Shown here in pieces: positions 25,603 through 33,417 of a DNA stretch of 64,000 nt; the stretch's first letter is position 1, and every line of letters starts with the position of its first letter. The stretch is from NCBI GenBank assembly GCA_023663615.1, contig JAMPHA010000001.1, forward strand, positions 434,001 through 498,000, in the 5' to 3' direction. The notes under the pieces are model-generated. The model had not been told where the DNA came from. It made no database searches and worked only from the letters and a program-made list of their open reading frames with translations. Origin of the DNA: DLAJ01 sp023663615 (lineage in GTDB: Bacteria; Bacillota; Clostridia; Lachnospirales; Lachnospiraceae). A program made the translations under genes and the position numbers.

Positions 25603-27126
25603 TCATTTTTTCTCGATCAACGCCCGCAGATATTCATACATCCGCCCGACGCTTGCGATATGCATCCGTTCGGAGGTCGTGTGAATATCGCTCAAATCCG
25701 GTCCGAACGAAACGCAGTCCAAGCCGGGCAGTTTTGCCGAGAGCAGCCCGCATTCCAATCCTGCGTGAATGATCTCCACTTTCGGCTCTTTGCCGAACAT
25801 CGCGCGGTATTGTGCGATCATCTTTTCACGTAGCGGCGAGTCCTTGCGGTATTCCCATGCCGGATAGTCCCCATGACAGGATACCGTACCGCCTGCCAGC
25901 GCCGATAATGCCGTCAGTTTTTCCCGAAGCGCCTCTTTCGCGGACGCGATGGAGCTTCTGATCGAATGATCCGTTTCCAGTCCGTTTTCCGTCAGGCGGA
26001 CGATCCCCATATTCAGGCTCGTCTCAACTAAACCTTTGATGTCCGTGCTCATCGTCTGTACGCCGTCCGGCACGGACGCAAGAAAGCGCGCGACGATCTT
26101 CGTGGAAGACTCATCCAGCGCATCATAGACGGATTCCGCATCCGGCTCCCGCATACTGCTCCCGCCATAATTTGACGCGCAATTTTCCGCACCGTGCCCC
26201 ATTACGCCATTTTCCATTCCGAACGTCAGGCTGACCTGCACGCCCGCGTCCCGATTCGTATATTCTTTTTGCAATGTCCGCTCGTATTCCGCCACGGCTG
26301 ATCTCAATGCTTCTTTCTCTTTCTTCGCAATGACGAGCGCCGCCTCTGCCTGCACGGGAATCGCATTATCCTTTGTCCCGCCTGAGCAGGAAACAAGCGC
26401 GTACGGTACTTTGCCAGATAACCCGGTCAAAAACCGTCCCATCAGGCAGTTGGCATTGCCGCGCTGTTTGTCGATTTCCGCGCCGGAATGTCCGCCCAGC
26501 AGACCGTGGATGCGCACCGCGGCAAGGATACCGCTGCGCTGTGCTCTTTTGACCGGAATAACGCTGTGGACGCGCACGCCGCCTGCACAGCCGACCGTGA
26601 GGATTCCCTCCGCTTCCGAGTCGATATTGATGAGCTGTCTGCCTTTCAGCACGGAAAGGTCGATCGCCGCCGCGCCGTTCATGCCGACCTCCTCATCCGT
26701 CGTAAACACGGCTTCCAGCCTCGGATGGGAAAGCGTTTCATCCTCCAAAAGCGCCAGCGCATAGGCGACCGCAATGCCGTCGTCCCCGCCGAGGCTCGTT
26801 CCTTTTGCATAAATCGTATCTCCGTCAACGACAAGCCTTAATGCGTCGCGCTCCAGATCCATGTCGCAGTCCGCATCCTTGACCGCGACCATATCCATAT
26901 GTCCCTGCAAAATGACCGGCTCCGCCTCCTCATAGCCCGCAGACGCCTCCTTGATGATGATGACGTTGTTTGCCTGATCCTGCGCAAAAAAAAGACCATG
27001 CTCTTTTGCAAAGGAAACCAGATAGTCACTGACTGCCTTCTCATTTCCAGAACCACGCGGAATTCGGGTAAGCTCCTCAAAATAGTCAAATACGCGCTGC
27101 GGGCTAAGCCCTGTCAAAACGCCCAT
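25603..27126 (-). CDS. pepD: aminoacyl-histidine dipeptidase, M20 family
   Basis: This 507-residue zinc peptidase cleaves Xaa-His and related dipeptides such as carnosine in the cytoplasm. Metal-site motifs are GHMDMV (about 80), GGDDGIAVA (about 118) and TTDEEVGMNGA (about 147), with the lid domain in between and a late HAGLECGL. The length fits PepD. TAAGGAGG before the ATG fixes the start. It is a single gene with its own terminator and a repeat array upstream. Confidence 0.93.
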   Translation of the reverse strand: MGVLTGLSPQRVFDYFEELTRIPRGSGNEKAVSDYLVSFAKEHGLFFAQDQANNVIIIKEASAGYEEAEPVILQGHMDMVAVKDADCDMDLERDALRLVVDGDTIYAKGTSLGGDDGIAVAYALALLEDETLSHPRLEAVFTTDEEVGMNGAAAIDLSVLKGRQLINIDSEAEGILTVGCAGGVRVHSVIPVKRAQRSGILAAVRIHGLLGGHSGAEIDKQRGNANCLMGRFLTGLSGKVPYALVSCSGGTKDNAIPVQAEAALVIAKKEKEALRSAVAEYERTLQKEYTNRDAGVQVSLTFGMENGVMGHGAENCASNYGGSSMREPDAESVYDALDESSTKIVARFLASVPDGVQTMSTDIKGLVETSLNMGIVRLTENGLETDHSIRSSIASAKEALREKLTALSALAGGTVSCHGDYPAWEYRKDSPLREKMIAQYRAMFGKEPKVEIIHAGLECGLLSAKLPGLDCVSFGPDLSDIHTTSERMHIASVGRMYEYLRALIEKK

Positions 27127-27183
27127 GTGTGATCCTCCTTAACTATATGCGTTTTCCTGTTTCAGAAACTCTGAATACTTTAA

Positions 27184-27227
27184 CTTAGTAACTCAAGTTA
27201 CTAAGCTGTTACTAAGCTGTTACTAAG
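27184..27227 (-). promoter_or_regulatory. repeat array CTTAGTAAC with 11-bp spacing upstream of pepD
   Basis: On the minus strand CTTAGTAAC occurs three times at an exact 11-base interval, followed by an inverted copy. The last pair forms the palindrome CTTAGTAACT-CA-AGTTACTAAG. It lies 58-101 bases before the pepD start and just after the AlbA_2 gene stop. One repeat per helical turn suggests cooperative protein binding. Confidence 0.6.
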
Positions 27228-27243
27228 CTCATGTATCCTGTTT

Positions 27244-28794
27244 TTATTTTTTTCTCACATATTTTTGTTTGGGATGTTTGGGTTTTTCCGGTATTGTTAA
27301 TCCTAACTGCCCGTCAGTAATCAAAGGATTTAAAATTTTATTCTTAAAGTACGTCGCAGACTTATATCCACATCTTTCTTGTATTTCTGCTCTCGATCTA
27401 GGAATTTCACAAAATTTCAAAATATCAATCAACTGTTCTAAAGAAGTATTTGTTTCAAGCCCCGAATATTTTAACTTATCTTCTGAAATTGGTCCTGCGC
27501 TAATAGTAGATGCCGGGCTGAGCGGTATCGTAATACGAAAAATATCCCCCTCCTTAAAAGTGGGCACTCCTCCAGAATACATTTTGGTATACTTATAACT
27601 GTTCCTCATGCCGCTGCCAAGCTCATCTGAAAGCCCTATCTCTCTAAATATCTTTGAAATAGGCGGATTCTTGGGAAACGGTTCAAAATTCATGATGTCC
27701 AGATTTCCAAACCCATGAGCTCTGTTAGCATTTTCAACAATTATTTGTTCTTTCTGGATGATCATTTTTGCCACATACGCATTGGAATAATCACGGTGTG
27801 CCAGCATATTTGACACAATCTCCCTTAAAATCTTATCTCTTGCGCTAATACTCTGTATACTTTCCAATCCTTCAGAACCATTGCTTGAATCCTCCATAAC
27901 AAAACGATCATTCAAATGCCTTTGACCAAATTCCATTAAACGATCATAAGACTCAATCAAGTTGGTAATAATAACATCTCTATCATCATATCTGTCTTGA
28001 TTGATAATTCGAAGTATTGCATCTGTCTTGTGATGCGCTAAGACAGACATTATCATGTTGTCGGTTCCAAATAGTAAAATTGCAGCAAGAGTAACGCCTT
28101 GTTTTCCTGTTACTTCATCCGTAAGAATCAGACCAGCCGTACGCAGCATCTCCTCGTCTGACATATTCTGCCACTCATGGTTACTCTTCTTCGCCACTGC
28201 CATACGTCGTGCTCTATCTATCAAATCCTTTCGCAAGTCCGTATATTGAAAAATGGGATACACCTTATTTACAAAATAGGTACTTTGCTTCCGAGCATAG
28301 ATCTGATAAACCAATTGCTCATTATCCGTCACATCTACATCCGAATCATGATTGCGATCAAATATTTTCCCGCTTCTTCGAACAACATTCGGTGACACTG
28401 GAACACGAATATAAATCAAGTGATACTCTTTTCGTTTATTGCATTTATCATTTGGATCATAATGGTTGATTCCTTCAACATCCAACATTTCAGCACTAAC
28501 AACATATTCTATCGGTGACAAGTATTGTGGCGGAAATAATATATCCTTATTATTTATCCCGGTAACCAAGTCCTTTTTCATTTTATCAACAGCATCCGGG
28601 TTTATACCAAGTACATCATTAGACTTATCCTTAATACCCAAAAAGATATGTCCTCCTTCTCTATTACAGAATGCACATATTGTATCATACACATCTTTAT
28701 TTAAAACATTTGTGGCTTGTTTGAGTTCAACAGTAATACTCTCTCCACTTTTTATTAAATTGATTAGTTCAATTGACAATTCGTCTTTACCCAT
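27244..28794 (-). CDS. AlbA_2-domain (Schlafen-like) ATP-binding protein
   Basis: This roughly 516-residue protein has an N-terminal AlbA_2 domain (ELKQA near 20, ICAFCNREGGHIFLGIKD near 35-52), a middle region, a GHKL-like ATP-binding segment (REIVSNMLAHRDYS near 330, IVENANRAHGFG, GSGMRN) and a C-terminal winged helix. Such proteins are predicted DNA-binding regulators or helicase-associated factors, and some occur in defence islands. The coding sequence is clearly more AT-rich than its neighbours, suggesting transfer. The start is uncertain: ATG 28794 with GGAG nine bases upstream is preferred; 28809 and in-frame 28875 are possible. A leader with a terminator hairpin precedes it. Confidence 0.85.
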   Translation of the reverse strand: MGKDELSIELINLIKSGESITVELKQATNVLNKDVYDTICAFCNREGGHIFLGIKDKSNDVLGINPDAVDKMKKDLVTGINNKDILFPPQYLSPIEYVVSAEMLDVEGINHYDPNDKCNKRKEYHLIYIRVPVSPNVVRRSGKIFDRNHDSDVDVTDNEQLVYQIYARKQSTYFVNKVYPIFQYTDLRKDLIDRARRMAVAKKSNHEWQNMSDEEMLRTAGLILTDEVTGKQGVTLAAILLFGTDNMIMSVLAHHKTDAILRIINQDRYDDRDVIITNLIESYDRLMEFGQRHLNDRFVMEDSSNGSEGLESIQSISARDKILREIVSNMLAHRDYSNAYVAKMIIQKEQIIVENANRAHGFGNLDIMNFEPFPKNPPISKIFREIGLSDELGSGMRNSYKYTKMYSGGVPTFKEGDIFRITIPLSPASTISAGPISEDKLKYSGLETNTSLEQLIDILKFCEIPRSRAEIQERCGYKSATYFKNKILNPLITDGQLGLTIPEKPKHPKQKYVRKK

Positions 28795-28812
28795 GCAAAT
28801 CAGCTCCATTTC

Positions 28813-28843
28813 AAAAAAGTCCTTCACCCTGCGGCGAAGGACT
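28813..28843 (-). terminator. intrinsic terminator in the leader of the AlbA_2 gene (possible attenuator)
   Basis: AGTCCTTC and GAAGGACT pair around a ten-base loop and are followed by six T on the minus strand. It ends about 20 bases before the preferred start codon, inside the transcript from the upstream promoter. A second inverted repeat (TACCAC, GTGGTA; 28868-28889) precedes it in the same leader. Confidence 0.7.
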
Positions 28844-28907
28844 ATACTTTCAACCCAACCATTTATATACCACATATCGGTCAGTGGTAAACTTTCTTTG
28901 TGCTTAC

Positions 28908-28936
28908 ATTCTAGCAAGCGCAAAGAGGAAAGTCAA
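28908..28936 (-). promoter_or_regulatory. promoter of the AlbA_2 gene
   Basis: TTGACT and TAGAAT are spaced by 17 bases on the minus strand. Transcription would start near 28900, giving a leader of about 105 bases with both inverted repeats. Confidence 0.75.
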
Positions 28937-29019
28937 TAGGGCTTTCCATTAAAATATTATGCATCCCACACAAGATTTATTCCCGATTCATAAGCATTCC
29001 GGCACAACTGTTTTCGAAA

Positions 29020-29205
29020 TTAAAACAACTCCTTAACAATCACGTCAAGCGGATTCTCTTTCAGTATTTCCGTCAACCGCTGATAATGCGGCGCAATTTC
29101 CTCTCTTTCCACCAGTATTCCGTCAATCAGAACATGTTTGCCCATATCGGAATAAAGTTTCGCGGTGTGGTACATCATAATGATGACTTCGCTCAGATAT
29201 TTCAT
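29020..29205 (-). pseudogene. fragment of a chloramphenicol-phosphotransferase-like kinase
   Basis: The 61-residue frame contains YHTAKLYSDMGKHVLIDGI and VEREEIAPHYQRL, which resemble the middle of CPT-like P-loop phosphotransferases. The P-loop before it and the substrate half after it are missing, and no ribosome site precedes its ATG. It lies three bases after the argJ stop. It is most likely a deletion remnant. Confidence 0.55.
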
Positions 29206-29208
29206 ACG

Positions 29209-30477
29209 CTACGACCGATAATCCCCGTTGATCTTCACATAATCATAGGTCAGATCGCAGCCCCATGCCGTCGCCTGCGCGTCGCCCTGATGGAGATTGA
29301 CATGAATAAAAATCTCATCCTCCTCCAAAAGCTTTGCCGCCTCCTCCTCGGAAAACGGCAGGATTATGGCATTGCCGCGGCACACCGCGATCTTTCCTGC
29401 CGCGGATTCCACATCCACATCCATCCGCTCAATCTCAAAATCTGCTCCGGCATAACCGATCGCGCACAACACCCTGCCCCAATTGGCATCCCTGCCGAAC
29501 ACCATACATTTCACAAGCGGTGAACGGATCACGCTCTTAGCGACCGTGACCGCCGTATCCTGATCGGGGGCTTCCGTGACCGTACAGGTGAGCAGTCTGG
29601 TTGCGCCCTCGCCGTCCTTTGCAAGCATTCTTGTCAGGCTCCGCATGACAAGATACAACGCATGTTTGAAGCACGCATATGCTTCGTTTTCCGAATCAAT
29701 GACCGGATTGCCCGCCAAACCGTTTGCCATAACACACACCATATCGTTTGTAGACGTATCCCCGTCAACGCTCAAACAGTTATAGGTGATCTTGACGATC
29801 TCGTTAAGCGCCCTTTGCAGCATCGGCCGGGATACCGCCGCATCGGTCGTGATAAAATTGAGCGTTGTCGCCATGTTCGGATGGATCATGCCGCTGCCCT
29901 TTGCCATACCGCCGAGATGGCAGACTGCGCCGTCGATCGTAAACTCCACCGCAAATTCTTTTTCCACCGTATCGGTCGTCATGATCGCGTTCATGGCCTT
30001 TCCGTGCCCGTCGCGATGAAGTCCTTCCGCCAGCTCCTGCACATGCGCCGCGATTGGCTCGATCGGCAGAACCTGCCCGATGACGCCGGTGGAAGCCACG
30101 ACGACCTCCTCCGGTCTTATGCCGAGCGCTGACGCCGCCAGCCCGCACATCCGCTGTGCCTTCTCTTCCCCGTCCGCATTACAGGTGTTGGCATTTTTGC
30201 TGTTGGCAATGACCGCCTGCGCCATGCCGCCCGTCTTTGCCAAGTTTCTCTTTGTCACAACGATCGGCGCGCCTTTTACTTTATTCGTCGTGTAGACCGC
30301 CGCCGTCGCGCAGGGGCGCTCGCTGTAGATCATCGCCAGATCATTTTTATTCTTATCCTGAACAAGCCCGCAATGACAGCCGTTCGCCGTAAACCCCTCC
30401 GCGGCGCACACGCCGCCTTCCACATAAATGTAACCGCTCTCATTCTCCAGCTCTTTGCTCTTCTCACTCTTCTGCAT
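29209..30477 (-). CDS. argJ: bifunctional ornithine acetyltransferase/N-acetylglutamate synthase
   Basis: This 422-residue ArgJ transfers acetyl groups between N-acetylornithine and glutamate in arginine synthesis. It is made as a precursor that self-cleaves before the Thr in HPNMATTL (about 193-200), and the surrounding KGSGMIHPNMATT pattern is intact. The N-terminal 15 residues are hydrophilic and extra. No argC, argB or argD is adjacent, so it is separated from the usual operon. A GGAG site precedes the ATG by about 12 bases and TATAAT occurs about 125 bases upstream. Carbamoyl phosphate for the same pathway could come from carAB in this window. Confidence 0.95.
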   Translation of the reverse strand: MQKSEKSKELENESGYIYVEGGVCAAEGFTANGCHCGLVQDKNKNDLAMIYSERPCATAAVYTTNKVKGAPIVVTKRNLAKTGGMAQAVIANSKNANTCNADGEEKAQRMCGLAASALGIRPEEVVVASTGVIGQVLPIEPIAAHVQELAEGLHRDGHGKAMNAIMTTDTVEKEFAVEFTIDGAVCHLGGMAKGSGMIHPNMATTLNFITTDAAVSRPMLQRALNEIVKITYNCLSVDGDTSTNDMVCVMANGLAGNPVIDSENEAYACFKHALYLVMRSLTRMLAKDGEGATRLLTCTVTEAPDQDTAVTVAKSVIRSPLVKCMVFGRDANWGRVLCAIGYAGADFEIERMDVDVESAAGKIAVCRGNAIILPFSEEEAAKLLEEDEIFIHVNLHQGDAQATAWGCDLTYDYVKINGDYRS

Positions 30478-30655
30478 GGTTTTGTCCGTGCTCCTTTCTC
30501 CGTCCGGTGAAACTCAGGCGCTCGCTCCATTACGCAACCGATATTCTGTGTTTCGCGATTGCCTATTCTGATTCTCCTATAAATCTATCATGCTACACGC
30601 TATTATAAAACACTTCTCTCAAAATTACCACTTCCATTTTGCAGACTTTTCGGAA

Positions 30656-30684
30656 TTGAGTGCCCGTAAAAAATAAGTTATAAT
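30656..30684 (+). promoter_or_regulatory. promoter of the truncated methyltransferase gene
   Basis: TTGAGT and a perfect TATAAT are separated by 17 bases, 36 bases before the ATG of the truncated frame. A strong GGGGGGGAG ribosome site lies in between. Confidence 0.75.
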
Positions 30685-30719
30685 ATAGCAATCGGGACTT
30701 GTGGGGGGGAGATACAGAT

Positions 30720-30860
30720 ATGGCAAAAAAATATTATGAAGCCTATGATGACAGATATAAAATCGCTCATGCGAAGGGAATAAGCTGGTCAAGTGACCGG
30801 AGTTCTCCCATTGTATTACATCCGCGTTGCCGGATTTTAATTCGCTCATGTTTGCCATAG
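30720..30860 (+). pseudogene. N-terminal fragment of a SAM-dependent methyltransferase gene
   Basis: The first 32 codons (KYYEAYDDRYK, KGISWSSDRSSPIV) resemble the start of class I SAM-dependent methyltransferases that precede the glycine-rich motif I. After SPIV the sequence becomes unrelated and stops at codon 47, before any SAM-binding motif. Promoter and ribosome site are intact. It converges with the redox operon, and the loss was probably a deletion at that boundary. Confidence 0.6.
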
Positions 30861-30879
30861 TAAAGAAAAAGATGTCTGT

Positions 30880-31629
30880 TTAACCATATTCGTTCGGCTG
30901 TTTCCTCGCAAGCCATCCCCTGAAAATCCCACCCTGAAAAACGGAAATAACGGTGAAAAAGATGTCTGCAAAGATAATGAACACAAAGGACGGCACCATG
31001 ATACGGGTATATTTTTTGCCAAAAAATTTCCCTTTGTTCATGGCAGCGCCCATTCTTATGGTATAAAAAAGCACGCCCAGATTCAAAAAAATAAGGACAA
31101 GCGCCTGTTCCGCAAAATTTCGAAACGCACTGACAGGCAGAAAATTACCGTTCTGAATCCCGTTTAACAGGATATTCAAAAATAATAATCCGACTTGTAT
31201 CACAAATACAAGACGGGTAACATTCAACATCACGCCGCCGCCGATTCCGATTCCGCCGCCCCATTCCAAATTGCTTCTCGCGCAGAAATTCTGAAACACC
31301 CGCAGGAGAGGCTCGCTTTGTTTTCCCTCGATAAAGCCGTTGTTTGAAATACTGTAAACATGCAGACGAATGCTGTTTCCCCGGCAGAAACGCTCCATCT
31401 CCTCCAAAAATGAAAGTACATGGGACGGCACACTGTCCACATATAGCGGAAGACAAAATACGACCGTATCCGCATCCGGCAATTCGTTTAAGATCCGTTG
31501 ATAGTCGCTTTGATTGCGCAGCTTTTCCGTTACTTTTTTCCCTTTTACGAAGAAACGCTGCAATCCCAGAAAATAAGCGGACGCACAGAATCTTTTTTTC
31601 GGACTGCAATTGATGAATACTGTTTTCAC
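30880..31629 (-). CDS. flavodoxin-fold oxidoreductase with C-terminal membrane segments
   Basis: The first 130 residues look like an NAD(P)H-dependent FMN reductase/flavodoxin domain (FINCSPKK start, VVFCLPLYVDSVPS near 60). They are followed by hydrophobic segments near 135-158, 165-195 and 210-235. The fusion would tether the flavoprotein to the membrane. Translation begins at a GTG overlapping the upstream TGA (GTGA), so it is coupled to the preceding flavodoxin-like gene. The electron acceptor is unknown. Confidence 0.75.
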   Translation of the reverse strand: MKTVFINCSPKKRFCASAYFLGLQRFFVKGKKVTEKLRNQSDYQRILNELPDADTVVFCLPLYVDSVPSHVLSFLEEMERFCRGNSIRLHVYSISNNGFIEGKQSEPLLRVFQNFCARSNLEWGGGIGIGGGVMLNVTRLVFVIQVGLLFLNILLNGIQNGNFLPVSAFRNFAEQALVLIFLNLGVLFYTIRMGAAMNKGKFFGKKYTRIMVPSFVFIIFADIFFTVISVFQGGIFRGWLARKQPNEYG

Positions 31630-32114
31630 ACGAAATCCTCCAGTTTGGAAACATCATTTAAGAAAATCACTTCGGACTTTTCATATCCGTTATTGATCGC
31701 ATTTCTTTGTGCCATATAGGTAAAAGTTTCCTTCTCCTGCTCCGTAATGTCACCGTGCACGATCACCTTGAATAAACCGTGCTTCCCATAACGCAGGGTA
31801 TGGTGCATCTGCTTTCCGCGATAAGTACTGAGCGGCGTTGAAATGCCAATGCTCCGGTCAAGAACATTTTTGACCGCGGGGCTGTATGTACCGTATCGGT
31901 TTTCCGTAATAATGACAAATTCATCCGCCTGTCCAACCACACGGGCGGTCTGCCTCAAACGGTCTTTCATAAAACATTCCGCCGGATGCTTCGTCCAACA
32001 GCCAAAACACCCCTGACAGGGAGCGTATTTCCCGTCTGCGTGAATGACCTCATCACATTTTGCGCGAAACGTTTCGGTATACTTCCCGTCAAGATCGTGT
32101 AACACTACTTTCAT
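31626..32114 (-). CDS. flavodoxin family protein
   Basis: This 162-residue protein has a flavodoxin-like fold with a Cys-rich loop (APCQGCFGCWTKHP near 30) typical of NADPH-dependent FMN reductases of the iron-sulfur flavoprotein type, and ITENRYGTYSPAVKN near 75 for flavin binding. The ATG overlaps the stop of the CPBP gene (ATGA), and its own stop overlaps the next start. The 23 extra upstream codons lie inside the CPBP gene and are dropped. Confidence 0.8.
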   Translation of the reverse strand: MKVVLHDLDGKYTETFRAKCDEVIHADGKYAPCQGCFGCWTKHPAECFMKDRLRQTARVVGQADEFVIITENRYGTYSPAVKNVLDRSIGISTPLSTYRGKQMHHTLRYGKHGLFKVIVHGDITEQEKETFTYMAQRNAINNGYEKSEVIFLNDVSKLEDFV

Positions 32115-32839
32115 ACAATTTCTTCCTCGCCTTTCGGTTCTTTTTTGATGATCCATAGCGTGTACGCCGCAAGCAGAACGCATAATACAGCGGCAGAGAT
32201 CATCTGAAACGTCTGCGAACCTTCCGCGCCGAAAATGCCCAGCGAATTATTGACGCCGTGTGTAACGATACAGGGCAGCAGGCTCTTTCCCTTATAAAAA
32301 ATAATGGTGAAGCAAAAACCGACTACGATCGCAAATATGATCTGTACCACCGTATCGAACGTCGCCTGTCCGTTGAGCAAATTCACAATATGACCGATAC
32401 CGAACGTAATGCTTGAAATGATGACCGCGCGCCTGACGCTGCTTTTGCAGATTGCCTTAAAAAGAAATCCTCTGAAAATCAGCTCTTCGAGAAAGCCTAC
32501 GCCGAGCATACTCACAACGTACAGCGCGCATTCGAGCGGCGTCACAGCCACTGCAATTCCTCCCCACAGACGCGAGGACACCATGATAACAAGCGGGATA
32601 AAAAATAAGTAATTTTTCAAGTTTCCCTGAAACGCGCATAAGCCGTATTTTTCCATGAAATCGTTCTTTTTGATCCATAGGAAAAGAATTGCCGATAACA
32701 CGACGCATAAGAGGGCGGTAACTGATTTATAAACGCCCAAAGACTCCGAAACGTCGTCCGCCACGCTGAGCGCAATGACGTAGACGATGATCCATAATAC
32801 CGCAAACCATATTTCGCTTTTTTCATACAATTTTTTCAT
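32111..32839 (-). CDS. CPBP family intramembrane metalloprotease
   Basis: This 242-residue protein has about eight hydrophobic helices and the CPBP (Abi) motifs: EELIFRGFLFK near 130, FGIGHIVNL near 160 and HGVNNSLG near 208, which provide the catalytic Glu and His residues. CPBP proteins act as prenyl proteases or in bacteriocin immunity and membrane stress. The open frame runs 45 codons further upstream into a TetR remnant. The ATG chosen overlaps an out-of-frame TGA as ATGA, the usual operon junction, and is about 12 bases from AAAGG. Confidence 0.85.
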   Translation of the reverse strand: MKKLYEKSEIWFAVLWIIVYVIALSVADDVSESLGVYKSVTALLCVVLSAILFLWIKKNDFMEKYGLCAFQGNLKNYLFFIPLVIMVSSRLWGGIAVAVTPLECALYVVSMLGVGFLEELIFRGFLFKAICKSSVRRAVIISSITFGIGHIVNLLNGQATFDTVVQIIFAIVVGFCFTIIFYKGKSLLPCIVTHGVNNSLGIFGAEGSQTFQMISAAVLCVLLAAYTLWIIKKEPKGEEEIV

Positions 32840-32974
32840 TTTGTTAACCATGCCTTTCCCATAACCTGTAAACTTTGTGCCGCAGACGCCAATTTGTTCC
32901 GCGCCGGTTTTACGGGCAACCTCAAATGCAGCATCGATGACCATATCTTTCGTTATCCTTGCTTTTGGCGGCAT
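32840..32974 (-). pseudogene. TetR-family regulator reduced to its ends
   Basis: The first 28 codons are the start of a TetR regulator (PPKARITKDMVIDAAFEVAR), whose next residues would form the DNA-reading helix. The sequence then jumps to what looks like the end of the same gene in another frame, closing with TGA over the CPBP start codon. The middle, including the recognition helix and ligand domain, is gone. By chance the remnant is open in frame with CPBP, creating a possible 287-residue fusion. Confidence 0.65.
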
Positions 32975-32993
32975 CCTCTTTCCTTTCCATTTT

Positions 32994-33023
32994 TATAATT
33001 GCAGTTATATAACTTGAATTATA
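32994..33023 (-). promoter_or_regulatory. large palindromic operator upstream of the TetR remnant
   Basis: A 30-base palindrome has a perfect 12-base centre (AGTTATATAACT) and outer arms TATAATT and AATTATA; only two base pairs on each side fail. It is placed where the deleted TetR protein would have bound. The following spacer up to metY holds only a terminator and a repeated metY end. Confidence 0.7.
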
Positions 33024-33193
33024 TTTTGTTTGGCATGGTCTGTCAATCTAATTTTATGAATTTCCAAATTTCCGCCCCGCCGGTGCCAGACTTGGATCTT
33101 CCAGAAATGCGGAGCTATGGGAATAGATCGAGATCGTCTAGGACAAAGACGGCGGCTCTATGGTAGACAAACTATCTTAATGATACAGAAAAA

Positions 33194-33225
33194 GCGCCGG
33201 GGCTTGTTACACAATACCCCGACGC
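33194..33225 (-). terminator. terminator of metY
   Basis: GCGCCGGGG and CCCCGACGC pair with one mismatch and are followed on the minus strand by five T. It lies about 170 bases after the metY stop, beyond the duplicated gene end. Confidence 0.7.
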
Positions 33226-33341
33226 ATATTACAGATTTCTTGGACCGGACAACAATTGAAGATCCGGAGAGTCGTGCCCGTGCATCCGACCTTGCGCCGT
33301 TTCCGACTGCGGCTGCACATACCGGTCCGACGACTTCACTC

Positions 33342-33417
33342 ACACCTTCGCGAACGCCTGCCCGCGCAGCGAACAGAAGCGCCGTGCGGCCCGTCCTTAC
33401 ACCTTCGCGAACGCCTG
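33342..33417 (-). repeat. duplication of the metY gene end, 57-bp period
   Basis: Nineteen bases encoding the last codons of metY recur exactly 57 bases downstream (33342-33360 and 33399-33417). In the gene they are followed by TAA, in the copy by TGA, so both versions end in a stop. Confidence 0.85.

Noticed and set aside
30478..30600. T-box or ARG box in the argJ leader
   Set aside because: No T-box core sequence or convincing ArgR palindrome was found by eye.
30625..30858. 77-residue minus-strand frame
   Set aside because: It is antisense to the truncated methyltransferase and its promoter, with no ribosome site.
33024..33193. Possible gene remnant between the TetR operator and metY terminator
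   Set aside because: Short plus-strand frames exist but contain stops and match nothing I recognise.
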